From assembly GCA_902555055.1 (NCBI GenBank), contig CACDQN010000005.1, forward strand, positions 1 through 62,226: a stretch of 62,226 nucleotides of DNA. The letters are read 5' to 3'. The notes under the pieces are model-generated. The model was not told the DNA's origin, did no database searches, and saw only the letters and a list, made by a program, of their open reading frames with translations. A program made the position numbers and the translations under genes. Source of the stretch: an uncultured Candidatus Actinomarina sp. (GTDB taxonomy: Bacteria > Actinomycetota > Acidimicrobiia > Actinomarinales > Actinomarinaceae). Below, one piece after another: positions 51,067 to 61,075 of this stretch. Positions within the stretch are counted from its first letter, which is position 1; every line of letters begins with the position of its first letter.

Positions 51067-51079
51067 TAGAAATATACTA
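51064..51079 (-). promoter_or_regulatory. Promoter of the aro attenuator and operon
   Basis: On the minus strand TAGTAT stands 7 bases before the leader ATG, so transcription would start at or next to the A of ATG. A weak ATTTGT lies 17 bases upstream. This separates aroH from the operon promoter. Confidence 0.5.
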
Positions 51080-51108
51080 GCAGGATATTTATTAATACAA
51101 ATAAATTT

Positions 51109-51453
51109 TTATCTATCTGGTCTTAAGGTTTTAGCATCATTCAAATATACGTGCTTAACATCATTTGAGCTGTTGTTAATTGTTAAAAGTACCCTTATGC
51201 AACCAGCTAAGTCATCTTTAATATTTGGAGCAACAGTATCAATTGCAGCAACAGAATTCATACCTAATTCTCTGAAAGCCTTTGCAGGAAAAGCTTGATC
51301 TAAGTCCTGCGTTACAGTAAATAACGCAAATACAACATCTTCTTCTGTGATGTTGTTTTCCTTCATAACTGAGAGAATTAAAGATTTGGCCGAAGAAATA
51401 ATGCTCAACTCATTATTATCAACTACAGCTATTGCACCGCGAATACTTTTCAT
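51109..51453 (-). CDS. aroH: Chorismate mutase, AroH type
   Basis: A 114-residue enzyme of the Bacillus AroH class, which converts chorismate to prephenate. It starts MKSIRGAIAVVDN and has LFTVTQDLDQAFPAKAFRE, HVYLNDAKTLRPDR and a conserved Cys/Arg-containing AGCIRVLL segment. It lies upstream of the aro leader and feeds pheA and tyrA. It is probably read from its own promoter past the groL terminator. Confidence 0.95.
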   Translation of the reverse strand: MKSIRGAIAVVDNNELSIISSAKSLILSVMKENNITEEDVVFALFTVTQDLDQAFPAKAFRELGMNSVAAIDTVAPNIKDDLAGCIRVLLTINNSSNDVKHVYLNDAKTLRPDR

Positions 51454-51471
51454 AATATTTGTTTACTATAT

Positions 51472-51501
51472 AAAAAGAGTGGAACAATGTCCACTCTTTT
51501 T
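51472..51501 (-). terminator. Rho-independent terminator after groL
   Basis: Arms AAAAAGAGTGGA and TCCACTCTTTTT form a perfect 12-bp hairpin with loop ACAATG, followed by A/T-rich sequence. It lies 22 bases beyond the groL stop, between groL and aroH. Confidence 0.88.
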
Positions 51502-51523
51502 TAAAAACTAAGATGCAACTCAG

Positions 51524-53164
<1,641 letters not shown>

Positions 53165-53458
53165 TTACTTACTAACTTTGGCAAGAATATCTCTACTAGA
53201 CAATATAAGATATTCAGTACCTTCAACTTTAATTTCGGTCCCACCATATTTTGAATAAACTACTTTGTCGCCTTTATCAACATCTGGTTTTACCATTTTG
53301 CCTGATTCATTTGGCTCCCCGGGGCCAACTGCTACTACTTCACCTTCTTGAGGTTTTTCTTTAGCAGTGTCAGGAATATATATCCCTGATGGGGTTTTAT
53401 TATCTTCTTCTGACAATGGTTTTACAATTACCCTGTCTCCTAACGGTTGAAGATTCAT
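53165..53458 (-). CDS. groS: Co-chaperonin GroES
   Basis: A 97-residue lid of the GroEL chamber. It starts [15 protein letters not shown] and ends [16 protein letters not shown], with the mobile loop around [15 protein letters not shown] strong AGGAGG precedes the ATG. Only 12 bases separate it from groL. Confidence 0.97.
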   Translation of the reverse strand: MNLQPLGDRVIVKPLSEEDNKTPSGIYIPDTAKEKPQEGEVVAVGPGEPNESGKMVKPDVDKGDKVVYSKYGGTEIKVEGTEYLILSSRDILAKVSK

Positions 53459-53507
53459 ATATATTTACCTCCTAAATAAATATCCACATTGTGAATTTAA
53501 TACTGTC

Positions 53508-53527
53508 TTGTTTATATATGTAAACAA
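53508..53527. promoter_or_regulatory. Inverted repeat upstream of groES
   Basis: TTGTTTA-TATATG-TAAACAA forms a perfect 7-base inverted repeat in the 81-base gap between tsaD and groES. It could be an operator of a heat-shock repressor. The usual CIRCE element (TTAGCACTC-N9-GAGTGCTAA) is absent. Confidence 0.4.
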
Positions 53528-53539
53528 TTTATCTAAAAA

Positions 53540-54541
53540 TTAAGTGATTATTGAGCTTAAACGTACATCTTCAATGTTCATATCGTTAGTTATTAAGTTA
53601 TTTTGTGCAGCTACGCATATCATTGCAGCATTATCTGTAGACAATTTTGGTGTTGGTAAATAAATATTGAGTTCTTTTTCTTCTGCAAAAATATTCATTT
53701 TTTCTCTGAGTCTAGAATTGGCCATTACTCCTCCTCCACCAGAGATACTTTTAACGCCAGTATCGTTAACAGCTTTAACAAAGTTTGATAATAGAGAATC
53801 AACTATAGCTTCTTGGTATGAAGCAGCAAAATCAGCTCTAGTGACTTTATCCTCAATATCTAAATTATTTAGAAAGTTTGTTGCAGCTGTCTTTAAGCCT
53901 GAAAATGAATAATTATATTCATGTTTTGTTTTTGGTCTTGGGAGCTCTATTTTTGCTGGATCTCCTCCTTCACTAATTTTTTGAATTGCAGGACCACCTG
54001 GAAATCCAAAACCACAAAATCTTGATAATTTATCAAAAGCTTCACCAGCTGCGTCATCAATTGTTGTCCCAAGTAATTGGTAACTACCCCACTCTTCTAC
54101 TAAAACAATTTGTGTATGACCACCAGACACTAAAAGTGTTATAAAAGGAGGCTTCATTGTTTTATTTTCAATTAAAGGAGCAGCTAAATGACCAACCATA
54201 TGATCAACAGTAAAAAATGGTTTATCTATTGACCACGCTATTGATTTTGCAAAATTATAACCAACAACGAGGCTTCCTACGAGGCCAGGTCCATCAGTAG
54301 TGGAAACTATATCAATATCGGAAATTTGCAGATTTGCATTATTTAAAGACGAATGAAATATATTTCGTATCATCTCGGCATGCGCTCTTGATGCAACTTC
54401 TGGAACTACTCCTCCAAATTTTTCGTGTATGTCTATTTGTGATGAAATAGTATTTACTAATAGCTCATCACCCTTCATTATTGCAATAGCGGTTTCATCA
54501 CAAGATGTTTCAAACCCAAGAATTATTTTGTCATCAAGCAT
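53540..54541 (-). CDS. tsaD: tRNA threonylcarbamoyladenosine (t6A) transferase TsaD
   Basis: A 333-residue Fe-dependent ASKHA-fold protein that, with TsaB and TsaE, makes t6A37 in tRNA. It starts ILGFETSCDETAIAI and has the metal-binding HAEMI and LLVSGGHTQIVLV, then LGTTIDDAAGEAFDKLSR and ISGGGGVMANSRLRE. It overlaps rimI by eight bases. Confidence 0.96.
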   Translation of the reverse strand: MLDDKIILGFETSCDETAIAIMKGDELLVNTISSQIDIHEKFGGVVPEVASRAHAEMIRNIFHSSLNNANLQISDIDIVSTTDGPGLVGSLVVGYNFAKSIAWSIDKPFFTVDHMVGHLAAPLIENKTMKPPFITLLVSGGHTQIVLVEEWGSYQLLGTTIDDAAGEAFDKLSRFCGFGFPGGPAIQKISEGGDPAKIELPRPKTKHEYNYSFSGLKTAATNFLNNLDIEDKVTRADFAASYQEAIVDSLLSNFVKAVNDTGVKSISGGGGVMANSRLREKMNIFAEEKELNIYLPTPKLSTDNAAMICVAAQNNLITNDMNIEDVRLSSIIT

Positions 54542-54977
54542 AAATTTTCTCTCTTTGAAATAGCTTTGCGTCTTCGTTTACATAATAATTTTTTCTGACA
54601 CCATATTGTTTGAAGCCAAATGATTGGTAAAGGTTCACAGCAGCTTCATTTGATTCCCTTACTTCTAAAAGAATTTTATCGAATTGAGAAATTTCAAAAT
54701 ATGATATTAATTCCTGTGTAAGTTTTTTTGCAATTGATTGATTCCTGTAATCCTTAAGAACTCCAATGCCTAATATATGCAAATCATTTAAAGTTTTTTG
54801 AATTGCTAAATATCCAATAATTTGATCATCTTGCTCGTAGACCCAATATAGGAATTCACCTCGATTAATTTTTTCGTTGATTGTGACCCTATCCCATGAA
54901 GTAGTAAATAAAGTCTCCTCAAGTTTTGCTAGGTTTTCAGCGTATTCTAAAGTAGATTTTTCAATCATCTTAATCAT
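54534..54977 (-). CDS. rimI: Ribosomal protein N-acetyltransferase RimI-like
   Basis: A 147-residue GNAT-fold acetyltransferase. The acetyl-CoA loop is GIGVLKDYRNQSIAKKL (about 72-88), and the typical LEVRESNEAAVNLYQSFGF follows. RimI acetylates the N-terminus of ribosomal protein S18, and lies between tsaB and tsaD in many bacteria, as here. It overlaps both neighbours by eight bases. Confidence 0.92.
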   Translation of the reverse strand: MIKMIEKSTLEYAENLAKLEETLFTTSWDRVTINEKINRGEFLYWVYEQDDQIIGYLAIQKTLNDLHILGIGVLKDYRNQSIAKKLTQELISYFEISQFDKILLEVRESNEAAVNLYQSFGFKQYGVRKNYYVNEDAKLFQREKIYA

Positions 54978-55674
54978 AAAAATTTATCTCACCTTCTAAG
55001 CTCTTTGTAGAAAAAGAAACATCAGGCTCTCTCATATATTCAAGCCTGACTTCATTGAAATTTGGATAATCGTCATTCTTAAATATTTCTTTGCCAATAC
55101 TATAAATATGCTCTGATGATACGTGTTCTGGAGACCCTAGTTTAATATATGAATTTTCACCAAAGAGATTTTCCTCTAAACTACGCCAATCACCTACAAC
55201 AAGCTTCTTATCATTATCTTCATTCAATTTGATTTTCAGCTTCGCTGCATCTAAAACTTCCGGCTCTGTATCTTTTACCACTCCGCCGGGAACGGGTTTA
55301 TACAAACAAAAAGCAAACTCTTCTCTTTTAATGTCGATAATAGTACAAATTTTTCTATGCCCAGTATGTGCGGCAAATGCTAAAGCATCAAGCCCATTTA
55401 CAGGTACCAGTGGAATACCGAGACTTCCACATATGCCTTGTGCTACTGCTAATCCAATCCTTAAACTGGTATAGTACCCTGGGCCAATATCAAGATATAC
55501 AACACTTATTTCAGATCTATTAATTTTTGATTTATTAGTTATCTCTTCAATTGACTTCATTAGAAGATTGGTGGTACCATTTTCTGACAAAACAGAGCTG
55601 CTAGATATTAATTTCTCATCATGTATGGCAACTGAAATATATTTACCAGAAGTTGAAATAGATAAGCTATACAT
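54970..55674 (-). CDS. tsaB: t6A synthesis protein TsaB
   Basis: A 234-residue ASKHA-fold partner of TsaD. It starts YSLSISTSGKYISVAI and has YLDIGPGYYTSLRIGLAVAQGIC, the most conserved stretch. It lacks the metal-binding residues of TsaD and acts as its activator. It overlaps tsaE by eight bases. Confidence 0.93.
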   Translation of the reverse strand: MYSLSISTSGKYISVAIHDEKLISSSSVLSENGTTNLLMKSIEEITNKSKINRSEISVVYLDIGPGYYTSLRIGLAVAQGICGSLGIPLVPVNGLDALAFAAHTGHRKICTIIDIKREEFAFCLYKPVPGGVVKDTEPEVLDAAKLKIKLNEDNDKKLVVGDWRSLEENLFGENSYIKLGSPEHVSSEHIYSIGKEIFKNDDYPNFNEVRLEYMREPDVSFSTKSLEGEINFYD

Positions 55675-56080
55675 TTATAAAAATTTCTCTTTTTTCATGG
55701 TCAACTATTTCAATTTTAATCAAATCCATATTAGGAATGTTTGCTTCCATCATTAGACTAGCCCATTCTATTAATACCAATGTATTGTCTTCTGATAATG
55801 GTAAATCTAAATCGATAAATTCAGACCAACTATTTAACCTATACAAATCTACATGAAAAATCTTTATTTCACCTACTTCGTAGCTTTTTACAATATTAAA
55901 AGTAGGTGAAGTAACAACTTCATTACAACCAAAGAATTTGATAATCTTTTTTGCAACCGTAGTTTTACCAGCTCCAAGAGGGCCAGATAGTCCAATAATT
56001 TTAGGGAGAATAATTCCCTTTAAATAATCATCTAAAAAACTATCTAGATCTTCTTCTTTTACAAATCTACTCAATTTCAA
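55667..56080 (-). CDS. tsaE: t6A synthesis ATPase TsaE
   Basis: About 137 residues; a P-loop protein needed for t6A formation. It has GLSGPLGAGKTTVAKKI (Walker A), TSPTFNIVKSYE and FHVDLYRL, with LIEWASLM near the end. The frame is open to 56146 inside alr, but that extension does not match the family. TTG 56080 or 56074 is more likely, with AGGG just upstream. The start stays uncertain. Confidence 0.87.
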   Translation of the reverse strand: MKLSRFVKEEDLDSFLDDYLKGIILPKIIGLSGPLGAGKTTVAKKIIKFFGCNEVVTSPTFNIVKSYEVGEIKIFHVDLYRLNSWSEFIDLDLPLSEDNTLVLIEWASLMMEANIPNMDLIKIEIVDHEKREIFINV

Positions 56081-57146
56081 CCCTATCAAGTCTTTTTGAC
56101 ATATTTGTGAGAATTTCCCATTCAATTGTTTTGTTCCAGTTCGCAATATCAGATACTGAAATATTTAATTTACCATCATCTGAGTTCCCTAATACAGTAA
56201 CTTCATCATCTATTTGAACGTCTAGCCCTGTTACATCAAATAATATTTGGTCCATAGTTACTCTGCCAATTAATTTACAAAATTGATTTTTTACAATAAC
56301 TTTTCCGTCAGGAAAAGTATTCCAAGGATACCCATCCCCGTAGCCAATTGGTGACGTTGCTATTACAGAATCTCGGTCTAGGATTTTTGCTTTTCCATAT
56401 GAAACCGCTTCGCCTTTTTTCCTATGTTGTAAATTAGAAATTCTCGTTTTTATTTCCATAGTTGGTTTTAGTTTATTTAGACTTTCAACTGGTGAGATTT
56501 CAACACCATATGCCGCAATACCAACCCTTACCATGTTAAAAGAGTCATCCAAGTTATAAAAAGTTGAAGCCGAGTTATCTACATGCAAAAGCAAATTATC
56601 TGTATCAATAGTTGAAATCGTTTTCTTAAATAAATCAATTGCCTTTTGAGTATCTTCTTTGTTGGTATCTGCTTCTGGAAAATGTGTGCAAATACCTGCA
56701 AGGTTTAATTTTGAATCTTTTATTTTTTTAAGGAAATAATCAAATTTCTCTGGAGAACATCCTATTCTGTGCATTCCAGTATCGATTTTAAGATGTACGT
56801 TGTATTTATAGCCTGTTCCAATAAGTGCATCTATAAAACTATCGCTATATACAGTTAGATCTAAATCATTTTTTAAAATATTATCAATCTGACTTACAGA
56901 AGGCTCGGCGAGAAGAAGTACTCTTGAATCTTTGAACGCTTGTTTTACTTTTATCCCTTCATCAATTGATGCAACTGCAAACCATTCCACACCAATCTCT
57001 TTTGCATTTCGTACACTCCATTCAATCCCATGACCATAAGCATTAGCTTTTACAACAAGACAGGTCTTTTTTTTTGAAACTTGAGATAAATATTTTAGAT
57101 TGTTAACAAAGCTCTTTTTATTAACGTATATGTACCCTCTATCCAT
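56067..57146 (-). CDS. alr: Alanine racemase
   Basis: A 359-residue PLP enzyme that makes D-alanine for peptidoglycan. The PLP lysine is in CLVVKANAYGHG (about 33). HLKIDTGMHRIG and MVRVGIAAYG are family-typical, and the second catalytic Tyr lies in the SPIGYGDGYPWNTFP segment. It overlaps the tsaE start region. Confidence 0.95.
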   Translation of the reverse strand: MDRGYIYVNKKSFVNNLKYLSQVSKKKTCLVVKANAYGHGIEWSVRNAKEIGVEWFAVASIDEGIKVKQAFKDSRVLLLAEPSVSQIDNILKNDLDLTVYSDSFIDALIGTGYKYNVHLKIDTGMHRIGCSPEKFDYFLKKIKDSKLNLAGICTHFPEADTNKEDTQKAIDLFKKTISTIDTDNLLLHVDNSASTFYNLDDSFNMVRVGIAAYGVEISPVESLNKLKPTMEIKTRISNLQHRKKGEAVSYGKAKILDRDSVIATSPIGYGDGYPWNTFPDGKVIVKNQFCKLIGRVTMDQILFDVTGLDVQIDDEVTVLGNSDDGKLNISVSDIANWNKTIEWEILTNMSKRLDRVEIE

Positions 57147-57188
57147 ATCTAATTATTACCTTACAGGAACAAAGTATTCATAGAGGTA

Positions 57189-57359
57189 TTAATCTTCATT
57201 TTGAATTTTTGGTTTTCGCGAACTAAGCGCTGCACCAATAGCAACACCTACTGCTATCCAGGTTGGTTCATTTGTGACAGCAAAAACTGCTACACCTATC
57301 GCTGAGCCAGCACCAACCCACTGTGTACCATTACTTGAGTTCTTAAATTTATTTAACAT
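57189..57359 (-). CDS. Small Gly/Ala-rich membrane protein (56 aa)
   Basis: ATG 57359 opens a 56-residue frame with AAGGA seven bases upstream. Two hydrophobic helices rich in Gly, Ala and Val (GAGSAIGVAVFAV and WIAVGVAIGAALSS) are joined by a short TNEPT turn, and the ends are polar or basic. It resembles glycine-zipper proteins but I cannot name a family. It lies between glmS and alr in the same direction, so it may be co-transcribed. Confidence 0.55.
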   Translation of the reverse strand: MLNKFKNSSNGTQWVGAGSAIGVAVFAVTNEPTWIAVGVAIGAALSSRKPKIQNED

Positions 57360-57372
57360 TTTATTTCCTTTT

Positions 57373-59169
57373 CTACTCCACCGTAACTGACTTGGCTAGG
57401 TTTCTTGGCTGGTCAATAGATTCACCATTTAAATTTGCCACATGATAAGCAATAAACTGAAGTGGGATTATTGATATAACAGTAGAAAGCATTTCACTTG
57501 CCTCTGGAAGTGTAATGTAATCATTTGAAATATCCTGCAACTTTTTTGATGAACTATCTCCGACCGCAATAACGTAAGCTCCTCTTGCTTTAACTTCCTG
57601 AACATTACTTGTGGTCTTATCTAATAAATGGTGCTGACTAGCAGTAACTATTATGGGCGTACCCTCTTCTATTAGAGCTAACGTACCATGCTTGAGTTCT
57701 CCTGCAGCTAATGCCTCTGCATGCAGATAAGAGATTTCTTTCAGTTTTAAAGCACCTTCTGCTGCTAATGCGTAATCAAGTCCTCTTCCTATAAAATAAA
57801 TATCATTCTTTTCATTTATAGATTTTGAAATCTTTTTTACCTGGTCTTCACATTCAAAAGTTTTTTCAATTAATGCAGGTAGCTGTTTTATTTCATCAAA
57901 TGAGGTATCAAGTTTTCCTTCAGAGTCCCAATGTTTGGCTAAAAGTAATTGCCCTACAAGCATTCCTAAATATGCTTTAGTAGAAGCTACTCCAATTTCT
58001 GGCCCAACATGTAAGTAAAATACACTATCAGCCATTCTTGCTAGTGAGCTTCCTACAACATTAACAAGTGCTAATACATGAGAACCGTTTTCTTTTAATA
58101 ACTCCGTTGCTGCAATCGTGTCCATTGTTTCACCTGACTGGGAAATAACAATTCCTAAATCATTTTTTCCAACAATTGGTTCTCGATATCTAAATTCTGA
58201 AGCAAGCTCTACACTTACAGGCACACCTAAAACTTTTTCGAACAGGTCTTTTCCAAAAAGTCCTGCATGATAAGCAGTACCACAAGCAACTATCCAAATT
58301 TTTTCAAATCCTTTCGCTTTGTTTAAATCAATTGGAATTTCTTCTGATCCAACCTCGAGTCGTCCAGAGATTGTTCGTTCAATGACTTCAGCTTGCTCAA
58401 GTATCTCTTTATACATAAAGTGGTCATACCCAGACTTTTCTGCTTCAGATACTTTCCAATCAATTTCTTGTATTTCTCTTGAAATTTCATTCATATTTAT
58501 GTCAAATAATTTAAATTTTCCATTTGTGATTTCTACAAAATCACCATTCTCAAGAAATATCATTTTATTTGTATGTTCTAAAATTGCTGCAGAATCCGAT
58601 GCTAAAAAAGTTTCTCCTTCACCAACACCTAAAACCAGTGGACTCATCATTCTTCCTGCAACAATAGTTCCAGGTTCTTTTGTAGATGTCACAACAAGAG
58701 CATATGTTCCATCTAGTTTTTTAGCTACATTTGTAACTGTTTCCAGAAGTCGTCCAGTCCACTGATTACCTAGCTCTACAGCTACTACCTCTGTATCAGT
58801 GTCTGATTCAAATATAAAATCTTCCTTAAGAAGATCATCTTTCATTTCAGCATAGTTTTCAATTATCCCATTATGAATAATTGCAAATTCTTTTTGATTA
58901 TCTGAATGGGGGTGGGCATTTACATCATTTGGAACTCCATGTGTTGCCCATCTTGTATGGCCAATTCCAATATTGCCATTAATTTTACTATTTTCAAGAT
59001 GGTCTTTTAAAATCTGTAACTTGCCTTCTTTTTTTTCTATGGTTAACTTTTCACCATCTAAAATTGCTACTCCAGCTGAGTCATAACCCCTGTATTCCAA
59101 TCTAGATAAACCACCAATCAGAATTGGCAAAGGTTCTTTTGGGCCCGAATACCCGATAATTCCGCACAT
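57373..59169 (-). CDS. glmS: Glucosamine-6-phosphate synthase (isomerizing)
   Basis: A 598-residue enzyme that makes glucosamine-6-phosphate from fructose-6-phosphate and glutamine. The N-terminal glutaminase begins with the catalytic Cys2 (MCGIIGYSG), with GIGHTRWATHG. Two SIS sugar-isomerase domains follow (ASEFRYREPIV, VISQSGETMDT, ALKLKEISYLHAEALAAGELKHGT). It ends NLAKSVTVE. A glmS ribozyme lies upstream, and GGAG precedes the ATG. Confidence 0.97.
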   Translation of the reverse strand: MCGIIGYSGPKEPLPILIGGLSRLEYRGYDSAGVAILDGEKLTIEKKEGKLQILKDHLENSKINGNIGIGHTRWATHGVPNDVNAHPHSDNQKEFAIIHNGIIENYAEMKDDLLKEDFIFESDTDTEVVAVELGNQWTGRLLETVTNVAKKLDGTYALVVTSTKEPGTIVAGRMMSPLVLGVGEGETFLASDSAAILEHTNKMIFLENGDFVEITNGKFKLFDINMNEISREIQEIDWKVSEAEKSGYDHFMYKEILEQAEVIERTISGRLEVGSEEIPIDLNKAKGFEKIWIVACGTAYHAGLFGKDLFEKVLGVPVSVELASEFRYREPIVGKNDLGIVISQSGETMDTIAATELLKENGSHVLALVNVVGSSLARMADSVFYLHVGPEIGVASTKAYLGMLVGQLLLAKHWDSEGKLDTSFDEIKQLPALIEKTFECEDQVKKISKSINEKNDIYFIGRGLDYALAAEGALKLKEISYLHAEALAAGELKHGTLALIEEGTPIIVTASQHHLLDKTTSNVQEVKARGAYVIAVGDSSSKKLQDISNDYITLPEASEMLSTVISIIPLQFIAYHVANLNGESIDQPRNLAKSVTVE

Positions 59170-59203
59170 ATATGCTCCATTCCAACGAGCTTGTTGAAAT
59201 TTT

Positions 59204-59336
59204 ACTGCTTTAACCTACCTCTGTTCAACAATTTCTTGCTGTTTTTAATAGCTTATAACGACTGCAGTGCCGAGTATGCATCCGCCGAATTTTTCGATAA
59301 CATACTACCTCGTCACCTTTTTCAAGGCCTGGCGCT
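59204..59336 (-). ncRNA. glmS ribozyme (self-cleaving riboswitch)
   Basis: The minus-strand leader contains the glmS ribozyme core in the right order: AAGCGCC at the cleavage site, then GGTGACGAGGT, TTATCGA, and TTCGGCGGATGC with CTCGGC. A downstream AACAGAGGTAGGTTAAAGCAG matches the P4 region. Cleavage should fall between 59336 and 59335. The RNA cuts itself when glucosamine-6-phosphate binds and so lowers glmS expression. The 3' border is approximate. Confidence 0.93.
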
Positions 59337-59354
59337 TATTAGCTCGTTAGTATC

Positions 59355-59360
59355 ATTATA
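59355..59360 (-). promoter_or_regulatory. -10 element of the glmS promoter
   Basis: A perfect TATAAT on the minus strand, at the end of glmM, places the transcript start about 12 bases before the ribozyme cleavage site. The -35 region is not convincing. It allows glmS to be read separately from glmM. Confidence 0.5.
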
Positions 59361-59369
59361 AATTATATT

Positions 59370-60677
59370 TCAGGTAAATAAATGATTTTTAATATTGATT
59401 ATTAATTCTTCACTAAAATTAGATAACTCTTCTTCGCTTTGTGCCTCAACTAGAACTCTTAAAATAGGTTCGGTACCAGACTTTCGTATTAAATATCTGC
59501 CATCTAAACCAACCTCATTATACAAATTGTCGGCAATGACATTCAATTCTTTAATTTTCTCATCACTAGGTAAAGTATCTAGTTCTAAATTAATTAATTT
59601 TTGTGGATATTCAGTAATGTTAGAGTCTTTAAATTCTGACAATGAAGTGTTAAAAAAAGCTAGAGCTTTTAGCGAGTAAATCAAAGACACTAATCCATCG
59701 CCAACAGGTAGTTCGTCAGATATAATAATATGGCCTGACTGCTCTCCTCCCAAAGAAGCGTTGTGCTCACTCATTGCTGCAGCTACGTATTTGTCACCAA
59801 CTGATGTTTCTATATTGTGATAATTGTTCTTTTCTGCAGCTTTTTTAAAACCAAAGTTAGACATAACTGTTGAAACAACAATATTATTATTTAATTTATT
59901 TATCGCTTCTAGATATTTTGCTATTAATAAAATAATCACATCTCCGTTACAAGAAGATCTGTTCTCATCAACAAGAATCAATCTATCTGCATCACCATCA
60001 AAAGCTGCTCCTATTTGATTTTTGCCTAAATTAGATACTAGGTTATCTAAATGTGTTGCTCCACAATTCGAATTAATATTTTGACCGTCAGGAGCATTTG
60101 CAATAATTTTAAATTTTGACTTCGTTGACTGAAATAAATCTTCAATAATTTTATATGAAGACCCATTTGCCGTATCAAAAAGAATATTAAATGATGACAA
60201 ATCAAAATCAATCAGGCTTTCAAGATATTCTAAATATGCATCATAACCTTCTGTTGAAGATTTTGAAATTGATGTTTTTTCAGGCAGTGAAATCGTTTGA
60301 AGGTTATTTTCAATATTTATTTCTACCTCATCTGTGAGCTTTGACCCAACATCATTTATTAGCTTAATACCGTTATACTCACTTGGATTATGTGAAGCCG
60401 AGATTATCACACCTAGGTCATGTTCAAATTTTTTAAGCAATATTGGCATTGAGCCTGAAGGTAAAACTCCATAGTTGACAACTTGAACATTTTCCGATAA
60501 CCCGTTACAAATCCACCCTAGAAGTTCTAATGAAGAACTTCTAGTATCTAAAATAACCGCAACAGATACTGGTGATAATTCTTTTTCAACAGAAGAAAAG
60601 ATTTTTGAAACTAAATCTTTATTTAGAGTTTTATTTGGAATACCTCGGATTCCATCAGTACCGAAATATTGTTTCAA
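59370..60677 (-). CDS. glmM: Phosphoglucosamine mutase
   Basis: A 435-residue enzyme that converts glucosamine-6-phosphate to glucosamine-1-phosphate, the next step after GlmS. It starts YFGTDGIRGIPN and has the phosphoserine loop VIISASHNPSEYNGIK, the Mg-binding FDGDADRL and GGEQSGHI, and the phosphate-binding RKSGTEPILRVLVE near the end. Placed between rpsI and glmS. Confidence 0.95.
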   Translation of the reverse strand: MKQYFGTDGIRGIPNKTLNKDLVSKIFSSVEKELSPVSVAVILDTRSSSLELLGWICNGLSENVQVVNYGVLPSGSMPILLKKFEHDLGVIISASHNPSEYNGIKLINDVGSKLTDEVEINIENNLQTISLPEKTSISKSSTEGYDAYLEYLESLIDFDLSSFNILFDTANGSSYKIIEDLFQSTKSKFKIIANAPDGQNINSNCGATHLDNLVSNLGKNQIGAAFDGDADRLILVDENRSSCNGDVIILLIAKYLEAINKLNNNIVVSTVMSNFGFKKAAEKNNYHNIETSVGDKYVAAAMSEHNASLGGEQSGHIIISDELPVGDGLVSLIYSLKALAFFNTSLSEFKDSNITEYPQKLINLELDTLPSDEKIKELNVIADNLYNEVGLDGRYLIRKSGTEPILRVLVEAQSEEELSNFSEELIINIKNHLFT

Positions 60678-60685
60678 TTTTGATT

Positions 60686-61075
60686 CTATCTCTTAGTGAA
60701 TTGTTCAGCTCTTCTTGCTTTTTTAAGACCATATTTTTTTCTTTCAACTTTTCTAGAATCTCTTGTTAAAAGTCCTGCTTTTTTAAGTTTTGGACGTAAA
60801 TTTTGGTCTACTTCCAATAAAGCCCTTGATATTCCGAGTGATACTGCATCTGACTGTGCTGATAGTCCACTTCCTGAGACATTTACAATAACATCAAAGT
60901 TGTCTTCCATATTTACAACTTTAAAAGGTTTCTCAATTGTCATCTTCATGCTTGGGCTTGGAAAGTACTGGGAGATATCTTTTCCATTAAATGTATACTT
61001 GCCAGATCCCTCAACTAAAGTTACTCTCGCAACAGAAGTCTTTCTTCTTCCAGTACCATAAAATTTGTTAGCCAT
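60686..61075 (-). CDS. rpsI: 30S ribosomal protein S9
   Basis: A 129-residue ribosomal protein. It starts FYGTGRRKTSVARVTLVEG and ends KYGLKKARRAEQFTKR, the tail that reaches the P-site tRNA. It overlaps rplM by eight bases, the normal pairing. Confidence 0.97.
   Translation of the reverse strand: MANKFYGTGRRKTSVARVTLVEGSGKYTFNGKDISQYFPSPSMKMTIEKPFKVVNMEDNFDVIVNVSGSGLSAQSDAVSLGISRALLEVDQNLRPKLKKAGLLTRDSRKVERKKYGLKKARRAEQFTKR

Noticed and set aside
53459-53539. CIRCE element for HrcA control of groESL
   Set aside because: The TTAGCACTC inverted repeat is not present on either strand.
56081-56146. N-terminal extension of TsaE within alr
   Set aside because: The frame is open but the residues do not match the family; a TTG start near 56080 or 56074 fits the usual length.
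59170-59369. Gap before glmS as an ordinary untranslated spacer
   Set aside because: It holds the conserved glmS ribozyme core in the right orientation and position.
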